Assembly: GCA_031261385.1 (NCBI GenBank)
Contig: JAISJS010000391.1
Coordinates: forward strand, 1 to 13,448
Source: Treponema sp.
Lineage (GTDB): Bacteria; Spirochaetota; Spirochaetia; Treponematales; Breznakiellaceae
Length of the DNA stretch: 13,448 bases
Direction of reading: 5' to 3'
Within the stretch, counting starts at the first letter, position 1. Each line of letters opens with the position of its first letter. Under the pieces are notes generated by a model. The model made no database searches. It saw only the letters and a program-made list of their open reading frames with translations, and was not told the origin of the DNA. This document shows positions 1 to 7,300 of the stretch, in pieces. Both the position numbers and the translations under genes were made by a program.

Positions 1-1
1 G

Positions 2-421
2 ACAGAGGTATTGCCTCCTGATGTCGAACGTGTCGGTCAAATGGAAGGGGTTTGGATTTGTACTTTTAATGAATTTAAAAGTGTTGCCTTGCTCTTACGT
101 GACAGCCTTATTAAGATAAATATGGTCAATGACACCCAGACAAATAAAGGGGAAAAAATGCAGATGCTCTACGACTATCTGACCGGTAAAGAATTTTCAG
201 CCCAATTTAATACTATCGTAGAAGGGTTTTCTGAATTGCAAAAGGGTTATCTGCAAGAAAAAAACGCTATGGAAAAAATATGGAAAACACGTGAAAAACA
301 GCTTGAACGGATTTTGCTTAATGCAAATTATTTTGTTGGTTCGATTAAAGGCATAGCAGGAGCATCCATACCGGAGTTATCAGCTATTAAAAATGACACT
401 CCGTTATTGGAAGAAATTTAA
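2..421 (+). CDS. DUF2130 domain protein, C-terminal part (5' end outside window)
   Basis: The reading frame is open to the window edge and reads TEVLPPDVERVGQMEGVWIC from base 2, so this is the 3' portion of a longer gene; the TTG at 11 is internal. The visible 139 residues match what I know of the C-terminal region of DUF2130 proteins: a '[D]V.R.GQ..GVW' stretch, then 'KGEKMQMLYDYLTGKEFSAQF', then a charged helix ('EKNAMEKIWKTREKQLERIL') and a final 'IKGIAGASIPEL'. The charged helix is probably coiled coil, as in other RmuC-like long-coil proteins. The family has no firm biochemical role. The stop at 419-421 is clear. The next gene begins 55 bases on, in the same direction. The family call rests on remembered motif order, without an alignment. 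Confidence 0.8.
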   Translation, partial: TEVLPPDVERVGQMEGVWICTFNEFKSVALLLRDSLIKINMVNDTQTNKGEKMQMLYDYLTGKEFSAQFNTIVEGFSELQKGYLQEKNAMEKIWKTREKQLERILLNANYFVGSIKGIAGASIPELSAIKNDTPLLEEI

Positions 422-476
422 TGATCCCTTTTATCCGATACTTACAAAATTTTATTTTTAATGTATCATATATAAC

Positions 477-1055
477 ATGAACTATTTGATCATCTCCGGC
501 AATCCCAAAAAAAGCGGGCTTTGCCAGTCAATTACCGATGAAGTTATCCGGGGCGCCAGGGAAGGCGGCGCAGAGCCGACACTGTTGACGGTAGACCGGC
601 TGGAACGCTGCCATGTCTGCGGCGACGGGTGGGGAACCTGCCGGGAAAAACACCGCTGCGCTTTTGGCGCCGACGGGTTTGATGAGGCGCAGGCACTGGT
701 AAAAAAAGCGGACCAGCTTTGCTTTATTACCCCGGTTTACTGGGGCGAAATGGCCGAGGGAATCAAATGTTTTTTTGACCGTCTGCGGAGATGCGAATTT
801 GCGATGTTTGCAGACCGGAAAGATCCTCCCCCTGCACTGCAGGGAAAACAGGTTCTGTTGATTGCCTCCCCCGGAGGCAGCGGTAACGGCGCTCTCACCT
901 GTCTTGAACAGATGGACCGTTTCTGCCGTCACACCGGAGCGGTAATTTTTGATTATATCGGCGTTAACCGCTGGAATAACGACTATAAGAAAAATGCCGC
1001 CTATGCTGCGGCCCGCGCCATGGCGGAAGGACGAAAGACAGGGGAAAAGATCTGA
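477..1055 (+). CDS. Flavodoxin-fold NAD(P)H-dependent reductase, iron-sulfur flavoprotein-like
   Basis: A 192-aa cytoplasmic protein of the NADPH-dependent FMN reductase / flavodoxin-like group. The N-terminal strand and phosphate-binding loop are visible (MNYLIISGNPKKSGLCQSIT, residues 1-20), as is the FMN-contacting 'FITPVYWGEMAEGIKCFFDRL' block (about residues 83-103) and a 'LLIASPGGSGNGAL' loop. A cysteine cluster C45-x2-C48-x6-C55-x5-C61 sits after the first alpha/beta unit, where iron-sulfur flavoproteins carry the Cys set for a 4Fe-4S cluster; the spacing is looser than the classical compact motif, so a cluster is plausible but not certain. Natural electron donor and substrate cannot be told. 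There is no clear ribosome-binding site before the ATG: the upstream 25 bases are AT-rich (TATAAC directly abuts the start), so a leaderless transcript or a slightly different start is possible. Confidence 0.8.
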   Translation: MNYLIISGNPKKSGLCQSITDEVIRGAREGGAEPTLLTVDRLERCHVCGDGWGTCREKHRCAFGADGFDEAQALVKKADQLCFITPVYWGEMAEGIKCFFDRLRRCEFAMFADRKDPPPALQGKQVLLIASPGGSGNGALTCLEQMDRFCRHTGAVIFDYIGVNRWNNDYKKNAAYAAARAMAEGRKTGEKI

Positions 1056-1085
1056 TTCAAAGGCTAATATTTTTTATATAAGCAA

Positions 1086-1292
1086 TTATTGATTTACGGT
1101 TTTCTGTTTCCAAACTGTGAAATTCTTCAATAACATTGATGATTTTTTTGTTAATGGCCGCAATGATAGTATATTGTCCGGAAAATCATCTGTATTTTTA
1201 TCATATTCAATTGTAAAATCTTTATTATCATCATCAAACCAATGTTCATACGTATATGCGCCAAAATGCTTCCCGCCGGTAACCCATGCCAT
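1086..1292 (-). CDS. Small uncharacterised protein (68 aa), coupled to aroA
   Basis: I choose the ATG at 1292 (reading MAWVTGGKHFGAYTYEHWF) over the TTG at 1316. It lies one base after the aroA stop codon, and a strong Shine-Dalgarno, GGAGG, sits 7 bases upstream inside the last codons of aroA. This layout indicates translational coupling and a real gene. The protein is acidic and aromatic in its first half (EHWFDDDNKDFTIEYDKNTDDF), with a basic C-terminus; there is no signal peptide, membrane helix or motif I recognise. It is the last gene of the solute-binding protein - aroA - small ORF operon and converges on the flavoprotein gene with a 30-base gap. No link to the shikimate pathway can be claimed from sequence; it could also be the remnant of a longer protein. 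Confidence 0.6.
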   Translation of the reverse strand: MAWVTGGKHFGAYTYEHWFDDDNKDFTIEYDKNTDDFPDNILSLRPLTKKSSMLLKNFTVWKQKTVNQ

Positions 1293-1293
1293 A

Positions 1294-2697
1294 TCAGTCC
1301 CTCCATTCTGCGCCAAGTAATTCCAAAAACCCAGGATACGTTACCGCGGCGCTTTCGGCGCTGTCTATTTCGATTAGAGCAGCGGTTCCCAATGCAGCGG
1401 CGGCAAAAGCCATCACGATACGGTGATCCCCATGGCCGTTAATAATTTCCGGCGCCCGCACATTATTCTGCGGTAAAACATTCTGTATTATAGCATCGTT
1501 ACCATGAATAATTAATCCGTCCGGCCGCTCAGTTGCTTGTATACCAAGTTTTGCAAGCTCCTCTGCCATTACGGCGATACGGTCCGTTTCCTTGATTCGG
1601 GCATGGGCAACATTGACCAGGGCGGTGTCACCCTGCGCATAAGAAGCTGTCACCGCCAGAGCGGGAAGCATATCAGGCGTTGCGTTAAGATCAAAAGTTC
1701 CGCCCTTCATTGGACCGGAACGGGAAACGGTGAGGACCCAATCTTTATCAATTTTTTCCCATGTGACTTCACAGCCCATTTTTTTTAGAATTTCAAAAAA
1801 AACTTTATCGCCCTGGGGATCTTCGGGATCAAGGCCGAGGAGCGTGACCGGGCCGCCTGAAATTGCCGCAGCGCAGCCGGGAAAAGCGGCGGAAGAGAAA
1901 TCCCCGGGAACTTTTCCTGATATGGGTTTCCATGATGCGCCGCCCGGGATTTTGAAATACGAAAAATCATCTGCCGCTTCCCAGGGGATTCCTTGCGCCT
2001 TAAGGTACGACAAGGTAAGTTCGATATATGGCCTTTCATTAAGCAGAGGCACATCAATTTCGGTAACTACACCGGCGGGAGCCAAAGGAGCCGCAAGAAG
2101 CAATGCCGAAAGGTACTGACTCGTCGGGCAGGGAAGCGTTACCCTGCCGCCCTTCCATGGTCCCTGAATGATAACCGGGGCGCAGCCGTTTTTGTTTTTT
2201 GATTCTGCCCGGACGCCAAGTCCTTTAAGTGCATCAAGCAGAGGCGCCGCACTGCGCTTCTGTATCTGTTCATCTCCGGTAAATTCAATTGCGCAGCTTC
2301 CAAGAGCGGCAGCGGCAAGGGCAAGGTACAAGGTGGTGCCGGAATTTCCCACATCCAAAGAGGGAGGGAGGAGGGTGGAAGGAGAAGTTAGAAGGGGGGA
2401 GGGTGGGATAGAATTTTTCCAGGCGATGCCTTTTACCGTATAACGGACGAGTTTTTTGCCATCGGTATCGGGGGGATTGGGACATTGGGAATCAGTCAAA
2501 CGGTGTTCGGTGATCTTTGCGCCGAGGCCGCGGCAAATATTGACGCAGGATTTTGCATCCAGAGAATCAAGGGGATATTCAATTTCGGAAGTACCGTCGG
2601 CAAGAGAAGCAATAAGCAGGCGCCTGATTGTGTGAGACTTGGACGCCGGAATTCTAACGGTTCCCGAAAAATGATGTGGTTTGATAATTGCCCGCAT
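1294..2697 (-). CDS. aroA: 3-phosphoshikimate 1-carboxyvinyltransferase (EPSP synthase)
   Basis: Transfers the enolpyruvyl group of PEP to shikimate-3-phosphate, the sixth step of the shikimate pathway, in the cytoplasm. Family signatures in order: 'PASKSHTIRRLLIASLA' (K20, S21, R25/R26), 'DVGNSGTTLYLAL' (115-127), 'GDEQIQKRSAAPLLDAL' (R148), 'TSQYLSALLLAAPLA', 'PGDFSSAAF' (264-272), 'RIKETDRI' (367-374) and 'GHGDHRIVMAFAAAALG' (421-437). At 467 aa it is longer than usual (about 430-445); much of the excess is a Pro/Ser/Leu-rich insert at about residues 97-113, just before the GNSGTT motif. Two usual positively charged positions look changed: the Arg after GNSGTT is Tyr, and the Lys of the C-terminal 'K-[TS]-[FY]-P' motif is Val (AAVTYPGF). 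A Shine-Dalgarno AAGG lies 7 bases before the ATG, and the upstream solute-binding protein gene ends 20 bases away, so the two are probably co-transcribed. Confidence 0.93.
   Translation of the reverse strand: MRAIIKPHHFSGTVRIPASKSHTIRRLLIASLADGTSEIEYPLDSLDAKSCVNICRGLGAKITEHRLTDSQCPNPPDTDGKKLVRYTVKGIAWKNSIPPSPLLTSPSTLLPPSLDVGNSGTTLYLALAAAALGSCAIEFTGDEQIQKRSAAPLLDALKGLGVRAESKNKNGCAPVIIQGPWKGGRVTLPCPTSQYLSALLLAAPLAPAGVVTEIDVPLLNERPYIELTLSYLKAQGIPWEAADDFSYFKIPGGASWKPISGKVPGDFSSAAFPGCAAAISGGPVTLLGLDPEDPQGDKVFFEILKKMGCEVTWEKIDKDWVLTVSRSGPMKGGTFDLNATPDMLPALAVTASYAQGDTALVNVAHARIKETDRIAVMAEELAKLGIQATERPDGLIIHGNDAIIQNVLPQNNVRAPEIINGHGDHRIVMAFAAAALGTAALIEIDSAESAAVTYPGFLELLGAEWRD
2355..2415. repeat. Purine-rich, G-run low-complexity tract inside aroA
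   Basis: On the plus strand this stretch is nearly all purine, with G-runs at 2362-2364, 2366-2368, 2373-2375, 2394-2399, 2401-2403 and 2405-2407. On the coding (minus) strand it gives the Pro/Ser/Leu/Thr-rich insert of AroA at about residues 97-113. The run spacing would allow a G-quadruplex on the plus strand. It looks like an expanded simple-sequence insert between two conserved AroA motifs. Confidence 0.6.
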
Positions 2698-2717
2698 ACC
2701 TTTACCTTAAAATAAAA

Positions 2718-4031
2718 TTATCTGGTTTCATACAGCGCATCCCAGCGCTTTTGAACGGCGGCGGCAGTTTCCGCCGCATTTTGTTTTTCATCAAAAAATA
2801 AAATCAACTCATCCCGGACAGCGGCCTCCAAATCATCCCCATAAAGGATTCCTGAAAATTCCTGTATAATATCCGCCGCGCCGTAAATATCCCATGCTTT
2901 GGAATAAAGAATATCTTCTTCTGCATAATTACCGGGAACAGTACTTTCCGGTACTGCCCGAACCTCAGATGCCAGGACCGGAATTTTTTTCGTGAGAAAC
3001 GCAAGAAAAGCCCAGGCCTCATCAGGATGCTGACAATCAGCAGATATCCCGGCATACCACCGTGAAGGACCGGTAACAGGCTTGCCGGAATACGCTGCGG
3101 GGCCGGGGATAACGGTAATTCCAAAAGCTCCGTCCCCCATCCGCTCACGGAGATACGGGATATCCCGTACCGAAGCGGTCATCATGGCAATTTGTCCGTT
3201 TGCAAATTCTTCAAGCCGCTGTGCCCCGGTTTTGTTAAAGCTTTCGGGCGATAAGAGGCCTTCCCGGTTAAGCTGCCCAAAAAAATCCAGCGCGCCGATG
3301 ATTTCCCTGCGGTTAAAATCCGGTTTGCCATTCCGGATCAACGCAGCCCCGGACGCCCAGATCCATGAAAAAACATCCCGCCGTATCCCCAGGCTGTCTG
3401 CCGGGCTTAATGCAAGGGCCGCTCCGTATTTTTTTTGATTGGAGACCGCTTTTGAAAAGCCAAGAAATTCATTGCGGTTTTTTGGCGGATGATCAAAGCC
3501 TGCGGTTTTCAGTATATCAATATTGTAAAAAAGCAGATCCATAAAAGAAACCAGCGGTATGGCGCGCTGATCTGTTTCCGAACCGGTGTATTGGTTAAGG
3601 GAAGCAAGGGCTCCGTCCTTCAAAAGACTGCTAAAGCGCCCTTCATCAAAGGCGATAATATCAGGCGGCGCAAGCGGCACGGCTTTTTTGCCGGAAGAGG
3701 ACTGGCTTTCCGGTTTTGTATCACCGCCATACAGCCTGACCTGTATTTCAGGATTACGTTTTTCAAATTCTCCGATCAGCACAGCCAGAGTCTCCCGCTC
3801 AGGCCCATTCTCCCATTGCTGATCAAAAACAAGGGTGATCCCGGGCGGCTCTGCGGCTTTTGGCAGGATCAATTTAAAAACAATAAAAAGCATGACAAGA
3901 ACCAGTGCGGTTACAAATAGAAACAGGTCAAGTACACTGGAACCTTCGGCCTTCAGCCTCGGTTGAGGTTCAAGTATACTGGAACCTTCGGCTTTCAGCC
4001 TCGGTTGAGGTTCAACCTTTTTCCTCTCCAT
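2718..4031 (-). CDS. Membrane-anchored family-1 extracellular solute-binding protein
   Basis: A 437-aa protein with the features of ABC-transporter sugar-binding proteins (MalE/UgpB-like, family 1): 'ITLVFDQQWENGPERETLAVLIGEFEKRNPEIQVRLY', 'PPDIIAFDEGRFSSLLKDGALASLNQY', 'LLFYNIDILKTAGFDHPPKNRNEFLGFSKAV', 'EFANGQIAMM' and a C-terminal 'HPDEAWAFLAFLT'. The N-terminus is odd: residues 7-20 and 21-34 are two near-identical 14-residue units (EPQPRLKAEGSS[IV]L), followed by one transmembrane helix at about 34-57. There is no lipobox Cys, so the protein is likely held by an uncleaved anchor with the repeats on the cytoplasmic side. No permease or ATPase gene is nearby. The ATG at 4031 has GAGG six bases upstream, and no better start lies between the repeats and the helix. 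It heads the operon with aroA. Confidence 0.85.
   Translation of the reverse strand: MERKKVEPQPRLKAEGSSILEPQPRLKAEGSSVLDLFLFVTALVLVMLFIVFKLILPKAAEPPGITLVFDQQWENGPERETLAVLIGEFEKRNPEIQVRLYGGDTKPESQSSSGKKAVPLAPPDIIAFDEGRFSSLLKDGALASLNQYTGSETDQRAIPLVSFMDLLFYNIDILKTAGFDHPPKNRNEFLGFSKAVSNQKKYGAALALSPADSLGIRRDVFSWIWASGAALIRNGKPDFNRREIIGALDFFGQLNREGLLSPESFNKTGAQRLEEFANGQIAMMTASVRDIPYLRERMGDGAFGITVIPGPAAYSGKPVTGPSRWYAGISADCQHPDEAWAFLAFLTKKIPVLASEVRAVPESTVPGNYAEEDILYSKAWDIYGAADIIQEFSGILYGDDLEAAVRDELILFFDEKQNAAETAAAVQKRWDALYETR
3929..4012. repeat. 42-bp tandem repeat, two units, in-frame in a coding sequence
   Basis: Units 3929-3970 and 3971-4012 are adjacent and differ at only two of 42 positions. The period is exactly 14 codons, so the repeat keeps frame in the solute-binding protein. 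Each unit is partly palindromic on the coding strand: GAACCT and AGGTTC can pair, enclosing GGCT-GAA-AGCC. A degenerate relative lies at 8224-8250. Confidence 0.9.
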
Positions 4032-4072
4032 CAGGACCTCGACTTTTCAGCGATTTTGCGGTACATATTAGT

Positions 4073-6673
4073 ATGTTTGGTTTTCTAAAACGAGCGCTTT
4101 ATATCTTCTCGAATAAACTCCGCCGGCACTCCCCCGCAGATGAAGTACCCGAAGAAAAATGGATCGCCAATTTTCAGGCGGTCAAAGACCACACAGCCGT
4201 TCCCAACCACCGCTTTATTATTAAATCAGAAAATTCTTATGATGCCAACCTGTCAAACAGTTCTCTGGCGTTAAGTTTGAAAAAAACCAACTGCATTGCC
4301 TGGGTTGAAGCCCCCGGATACCGTTACCGTGACCAGATAATAGAAGCCCGCTTCCGCCTGGATCCGCTGGGCGGCTATGCCGCCGCGGGCCTTATGTTCC
4401 GTATTACCGATCAGGGAACCTACTACATGGCGCTGATTTCCAGCAAGGGCTATTTTCGTCTGGACGCGGTGAGAAACAATATGCCCCTACCCCTCATCGG
4501 CTGGACCGAAGTCCCCCGGGGGACCGCAGCGGAAAACGGCGTAACCCTTACGGTTATCGCCTTTGGATCGCACCTGACGCTTTTAATCGATACTGCCTGG
4601 GCCGCCGAAATAAATGATTCTTCGATATCGTCAGGCGTTATCGGCCTTGCGATGGCTTCATACGAGGAAAGCTCTGCTGCTCCGCCGGAAAAAAAGTATA
4701 CTGCGCAAGTCTTTCTTGACGCACTTTCGGTAGATACCCGCCTTGCCGAAGTTGAAAAGGCCTCGGATCAGTGGAATGACAGCGATGCAATTCCTGCGGC
4801 AAGCCGTTTCGTCCTGGCGGAAACATTTACCGCAATGGCGGCCCCAATGCCGGCGCTGATTCAGATCAAAAAGGCCTGGGCAAAACCGGCCCATCAAAAA
4901 ACGCAGCGGGAACTGCTCCTTGCACTGCGGCTGGCCTTTGAACTTGAACAGTATGATGAAGCGGAAACGTATGCCGATGCCTGTCTCGAACTGGGCAAAG
5001 ACAGCGCCGAAGGGCGGGAAGCGCTTATCGAAAAAGCCAAGATCCTTTCTGCGGCAGAAAAATATGCCGAGCTTAAAAATTATGCCGATGAAGCGCTCAT
5101 TTTTATAAAAGATGATCCTATCCTGCACAGTCTTCTCGGACACGCCTGCTGGAATTTGGGTGATAATGAAAAAGCTGCGGCAGCCTACGACAGGGCTTTT
5201 GAACTGGATACGGAGAACGGACTCCCCGCAAAAAACGCCGCCAATGTCTACGAGATACTGGGCCGTAAAGACGAGGCCCTCAAGCGTTATCTTGCAGCGG
5301 GACGGGCTTTTCTTGCCCTGGAAAATTATGATGATCTTGGAACGCTGGCCTCAAAAATTCTTTCACTTGGGACAGATGATTGGGAAGCTCATGCACTTGC
5401 GGGAAAATGGGCCTTTGGAATTGAGAATTGGGCTATGGCCGATGCAGAATTAACCAAATCCGAAGAACTGCGAAACAGCCTTAAACCCCGCCCGCCAAAA
5501 GATCCTGCGGTAAGTTTTCTCAGGGGACTGCTGCTTATTCGCAAGGGCAGGCGCCGTGAGGCGTTCCCCTATCTTGAGGATGCCGCCCGCTTTGCACCCG
5601 ACTACGGTCTCTTTCAATTCAGGCTTGCCGAAAACCGGTATCTGCTTTCCGGGGACGCAAAAGATCCCCGGCTCGCCATTGAATTGAACAGTGCGCTTAC
5701 CCTGTTACCGGAAAATGGATGGGTCAACAACTTTGCCGCGCAGGTGTCCCTCGCCAGAGGGGATCTTGACGCCGCAGAATCCTATCTGAAAAAGGCCGCC
5801 GTCACCCTTGGAGAAGTTCCTGCAATACAGGTCAACCGCGGCGCCCTTGCATACCTGCGCGGGGGAATTGCCGAAGCCCTGCAAATTCTTGATGTTGATA
5901 ATGCCGATGATCCGGACGGCCTTATGGCAAACTGCGCCGCTAATCTCCTGACCCGTTCAGGGAAGTTTGATCAAGCTGATGTTTATTACCGGAAGGCGCT
6001 TGCTTCTTCCCCGGATAATACGGAGTATCTTTTCAACCGCGCTTCATGCCTTATTGAATTGCAGTACTACGGTCAGGCCGATGAAATTCTTGACCAGCTT
6101 TATACAAAAGCCCCGTCTCCTGCGGTTCTTGAATTGATAAGTTATATAGCGGTAAAAAAAGGCGAGTTTCCCCGCGCCGAATCCGCCTCCCGCGCCGCAC
6201 TGGAAATGGACGGCGATCATACGCCGTCACTGCTTTCCCTTGGCTGGATGTATTGCTCTGCAGGCCGCTGGGATGAAGCGAAAGAGATCCTTCATCACCT
6301 TGAGACTATTAATCTAAAGGAAGAAGATGCCGAACGGGCAAGGGAATTGCGGGATCGCATTGAGGACGGCACAACACGGCTCATTACCTGCGCAACCTGT
6401 GATCGATTTTGGCGGGTTTCCCGAACACCGGAGTCATCGCCTCCCATCAGGCTCTACGCCATGCCCCCCGACGAATATCCCGCAGGTTCCTGTTCACAAT
6501 GCGCTAAGACATGGTGCATCGGCTGCGCGAAAAAAAATATTGATGCAGACGGCAGGTTTGTCTGTCCCGAATGCGGCAAGACCCTCAAGCTGATCGATGA
6601 TGGATTGAAAAAAATTGTCTACGATTGGGCAGCCTCTGAAATACCACAGACACAAAGCGGAGAGAACCGGTAA
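4073..6673 (+). CDS. Large TPR protein with lectin-like N-terminus and double Cys4 zinc module
   Basis: An 866-aa protein with no signal peptide. I start at the ATG at 4073 (MFGFLKRALYIFSNKLRR) because the frame upstream is only the reverse strand of the neighbour's repeat; no strong Shine-Dalgarno precedes it, so the start is provisional. Residues about 45-225 look like a concanavalin-type beta-sandwich ('IIEARFRLDP..AAAGLMFRIT..YYMALISSKGYFRLD..VIAFGSHLTLLIDT..GVIGLAMASYE'). From about 230 to 760 runs a long series of degenerate TPR helices (for example 'ALLGHACWNLGDNEKAAAAYDRAFEL'-type units). The C-terminus carries four CxxC pairs at about 773, 807, 815 and 831 (CATC, CSQC, CIGC, CPEC), enough for two zinc sites. 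It is divergent from the solute-binding protein gene with only 41 bases between starts, so promoters must lie inside coding DNA. A scaffolding or protein-interaction role is likely; no enzyme activity is evident. Confidence 0.8.
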   Translation: MFGFLKRALYIFSNKLRRHSPADEVPEEKWIANFQAVKDHTAVPNHRFIIKSENSYDANLSNSSLALSLKKTNCIAWVEAPGYRYRDQIIEARFRLDPLGGYAAAGLMFRITDQGTYYMALISSKGYFRLDAVRNNMPLPLIGWTEVPRGTAAENGVTLTVIAFGSHLTLLIDTAWAAEINDSSISSGVIGLAMASYEESSAAPPEKKYTAQVFLDALSVDTRLAEVEKASDQWNDSDAIPAASRFVLAETFTAMAAPMPALIQIKKAWAKPAHQKTQRELLLALRLAFELEQYDEAETYADACLELGKDSAEGREALIEKAKILSAAEKYAELKNYADEALIFIKDDPILHSLLGHACWNLGDNEKAAAAYDRAFELDTENGLPAKNAANVYEILGRKDEALKRYLAAGRAFLALENYDDLGTLASKILSLGTDDWEAHALAGKWAFGIENWAMADAELTKSEELRNSLKPRPPKDPAVSFLRGLLLIRKGRRREAFPYLEDAARFAPDYGLFQFRLAENRYLLSGDAKDPRLAIELNSALTLLPENGWVNNFAAQVSLARGDLDAAESYLKKAAVTLGEVPAIQVNRGALAYLRGGIAEALQILDVDNADDPDGLMANCAANLLTRSGKFDQADVYYRKALASSPDNTEYLFNRASCLIELQYYGQADEILDQLYTKAPSPAVLELISYIAVKKGEFPRAESASRAALEMDGDHTPSLLSLGWMYCSAGRWDEAKEILHHLETINLKEEDAERARELRDRIEDGTTRLITCATCDRFWRVSRTPESSPPIRLYAMPPDEYPAGSCSQCAKTWCIGCAKKNIDADGRFVCPECGKTLKLIDDGLKKIVYDWAASEIPQTQSGENR

Positions 6674-6674
6674 A

Positions 6675-6708
6675 GGGCGCTAATCTGAAAAAGCCGCAAG
6701 CGCTCTTT
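6675..6708. terminator. Possible bidirectional terminator between convergent genes
   Basis: GGGCGCT (6675-6681) can pair with AGCGCTC (6699-6705), seven pairs with one G-U, followed by TTT on the plus strand. It lies exactly between the stop codons of the TPR gene and the convergent aroK. The 17-base loop makes it weak. Confidence 0.3.
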
Positions 6709-7265
6709 CAACACTGTTCTGCAATTTCCCCGGCAATTTCTGACGGGCGTTTGTTTTCAGCATTGATGACGATATCCGCCAATGCTTTATATGCCGCCGC
6801 CCGCCGTTCATGCAATGCGCGATGGGTTTCTTCCGGATTACCGGTATTGAGAAACGGAGGCAGTTCCCCGCTCTTTTCCGCTGCTTCTTTGATACGTTTC
6901 CAGGCAGTTTCGGCGGACACTTCAAGATAGACAAGAAAAAATTTACCCTCCGCCGAAGACCGTTTTCCACCTGCGGCCCCGAGCAATGCCAGTGCCTCAC
7001 TGTTGTCGATAAGCCCGCCGCCGCCGGCAACGATCAGCATGGCGTTATTCACATTCTCTGAATGAAGCAACGCCGTAAGGGCTTCAGTCTCGGCCTTTTT
7101 AAATATTTCAGGCCCTTCTTTGTACAATGTACGGGGACTTTTTCCGGTACGCGTTTCAATCATTTCATCCAGATCGATAAAGCTTCCGCAGCGGTGTCCC
7201 GCAAGGGCTTTGCCTGCGCTGGTTTTTCCCGAGTGTTTCGGCCCGATCAAAAAAATGGTCCTCAT
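6708..7265 (-). CDS. aroK: Shikimate kinase
   Basis: Phosphorylates the 3-hydroxyl of shikimate with ATP, the step just before AroA, in the cytoplasm. The 185-aa sequence starts with the P-loop 'FLIGPKHSGKTSAGKALA' (Walker A, residues 8-16). The shikimate/Mg site 'FIDLDEMIE' follows (D31, D33), then a 'GPEIFKKAETEAL' helix where FR-x-x-E is usual (here FK), then the 'VAGGGGLID' glycine turn (80-87). The C-terminal part has the lid and adenine-binding region ('LHERRAAAYKALADIVIN'). Length is normal to slightly long (about 165-180 usual). The Arg of the FR motif being Lys is worth noting, as is the absence of a clear R-P-L lid motif, but the fold assignment is firm. It starts 35 bases from the divergent protease gene, with AGGG about 8 bases upstream of the ATG. 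aroA lies about 4 kb downstream on the same strand. Confidence 0.88.
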   Translation of the reverse strand: MRTIFLIGPKHSGKTSAGKALAGHRCGSFIDLDEMIETRTGKSPRTLYKEGPEIFKKAETEALTALLHSENVNNAMLIVAGGGGLIDNSEALALLGAAGGKRSSAEGKFFLVYLEVSAETAWKRIKEAAEKSGELPPFLNTGNPEETHRALHERRAAAYKALADIVINAENKRPSEIAGEIAEQC

Positions 7266-7300
7266 GGGTTTTACCCTATCGTTTTTTTTGGTATTATGCT

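Noticed and set aside
528..932. 134-aa minus-strand frame
   Set aside because: Shadow of the flavoprotein gene, with no start signals.
1056..1085. Terminator between the flavoprotein gene and the 68-aa gene
   Set aside because: AT-rich but no stem-loop could be found.
3905..4072. 56-codon upstream extension of the TPR gene
   Set aside because: It is the reverse strand of the neighbour's 42-bp repeat and gene start; the ATG at 4073 begins the plausible protein.
4658..5143. 161-aa minus-strand frame
   Set aside because: Antisense to the TPR gene; composition is a mirror of the real frame.
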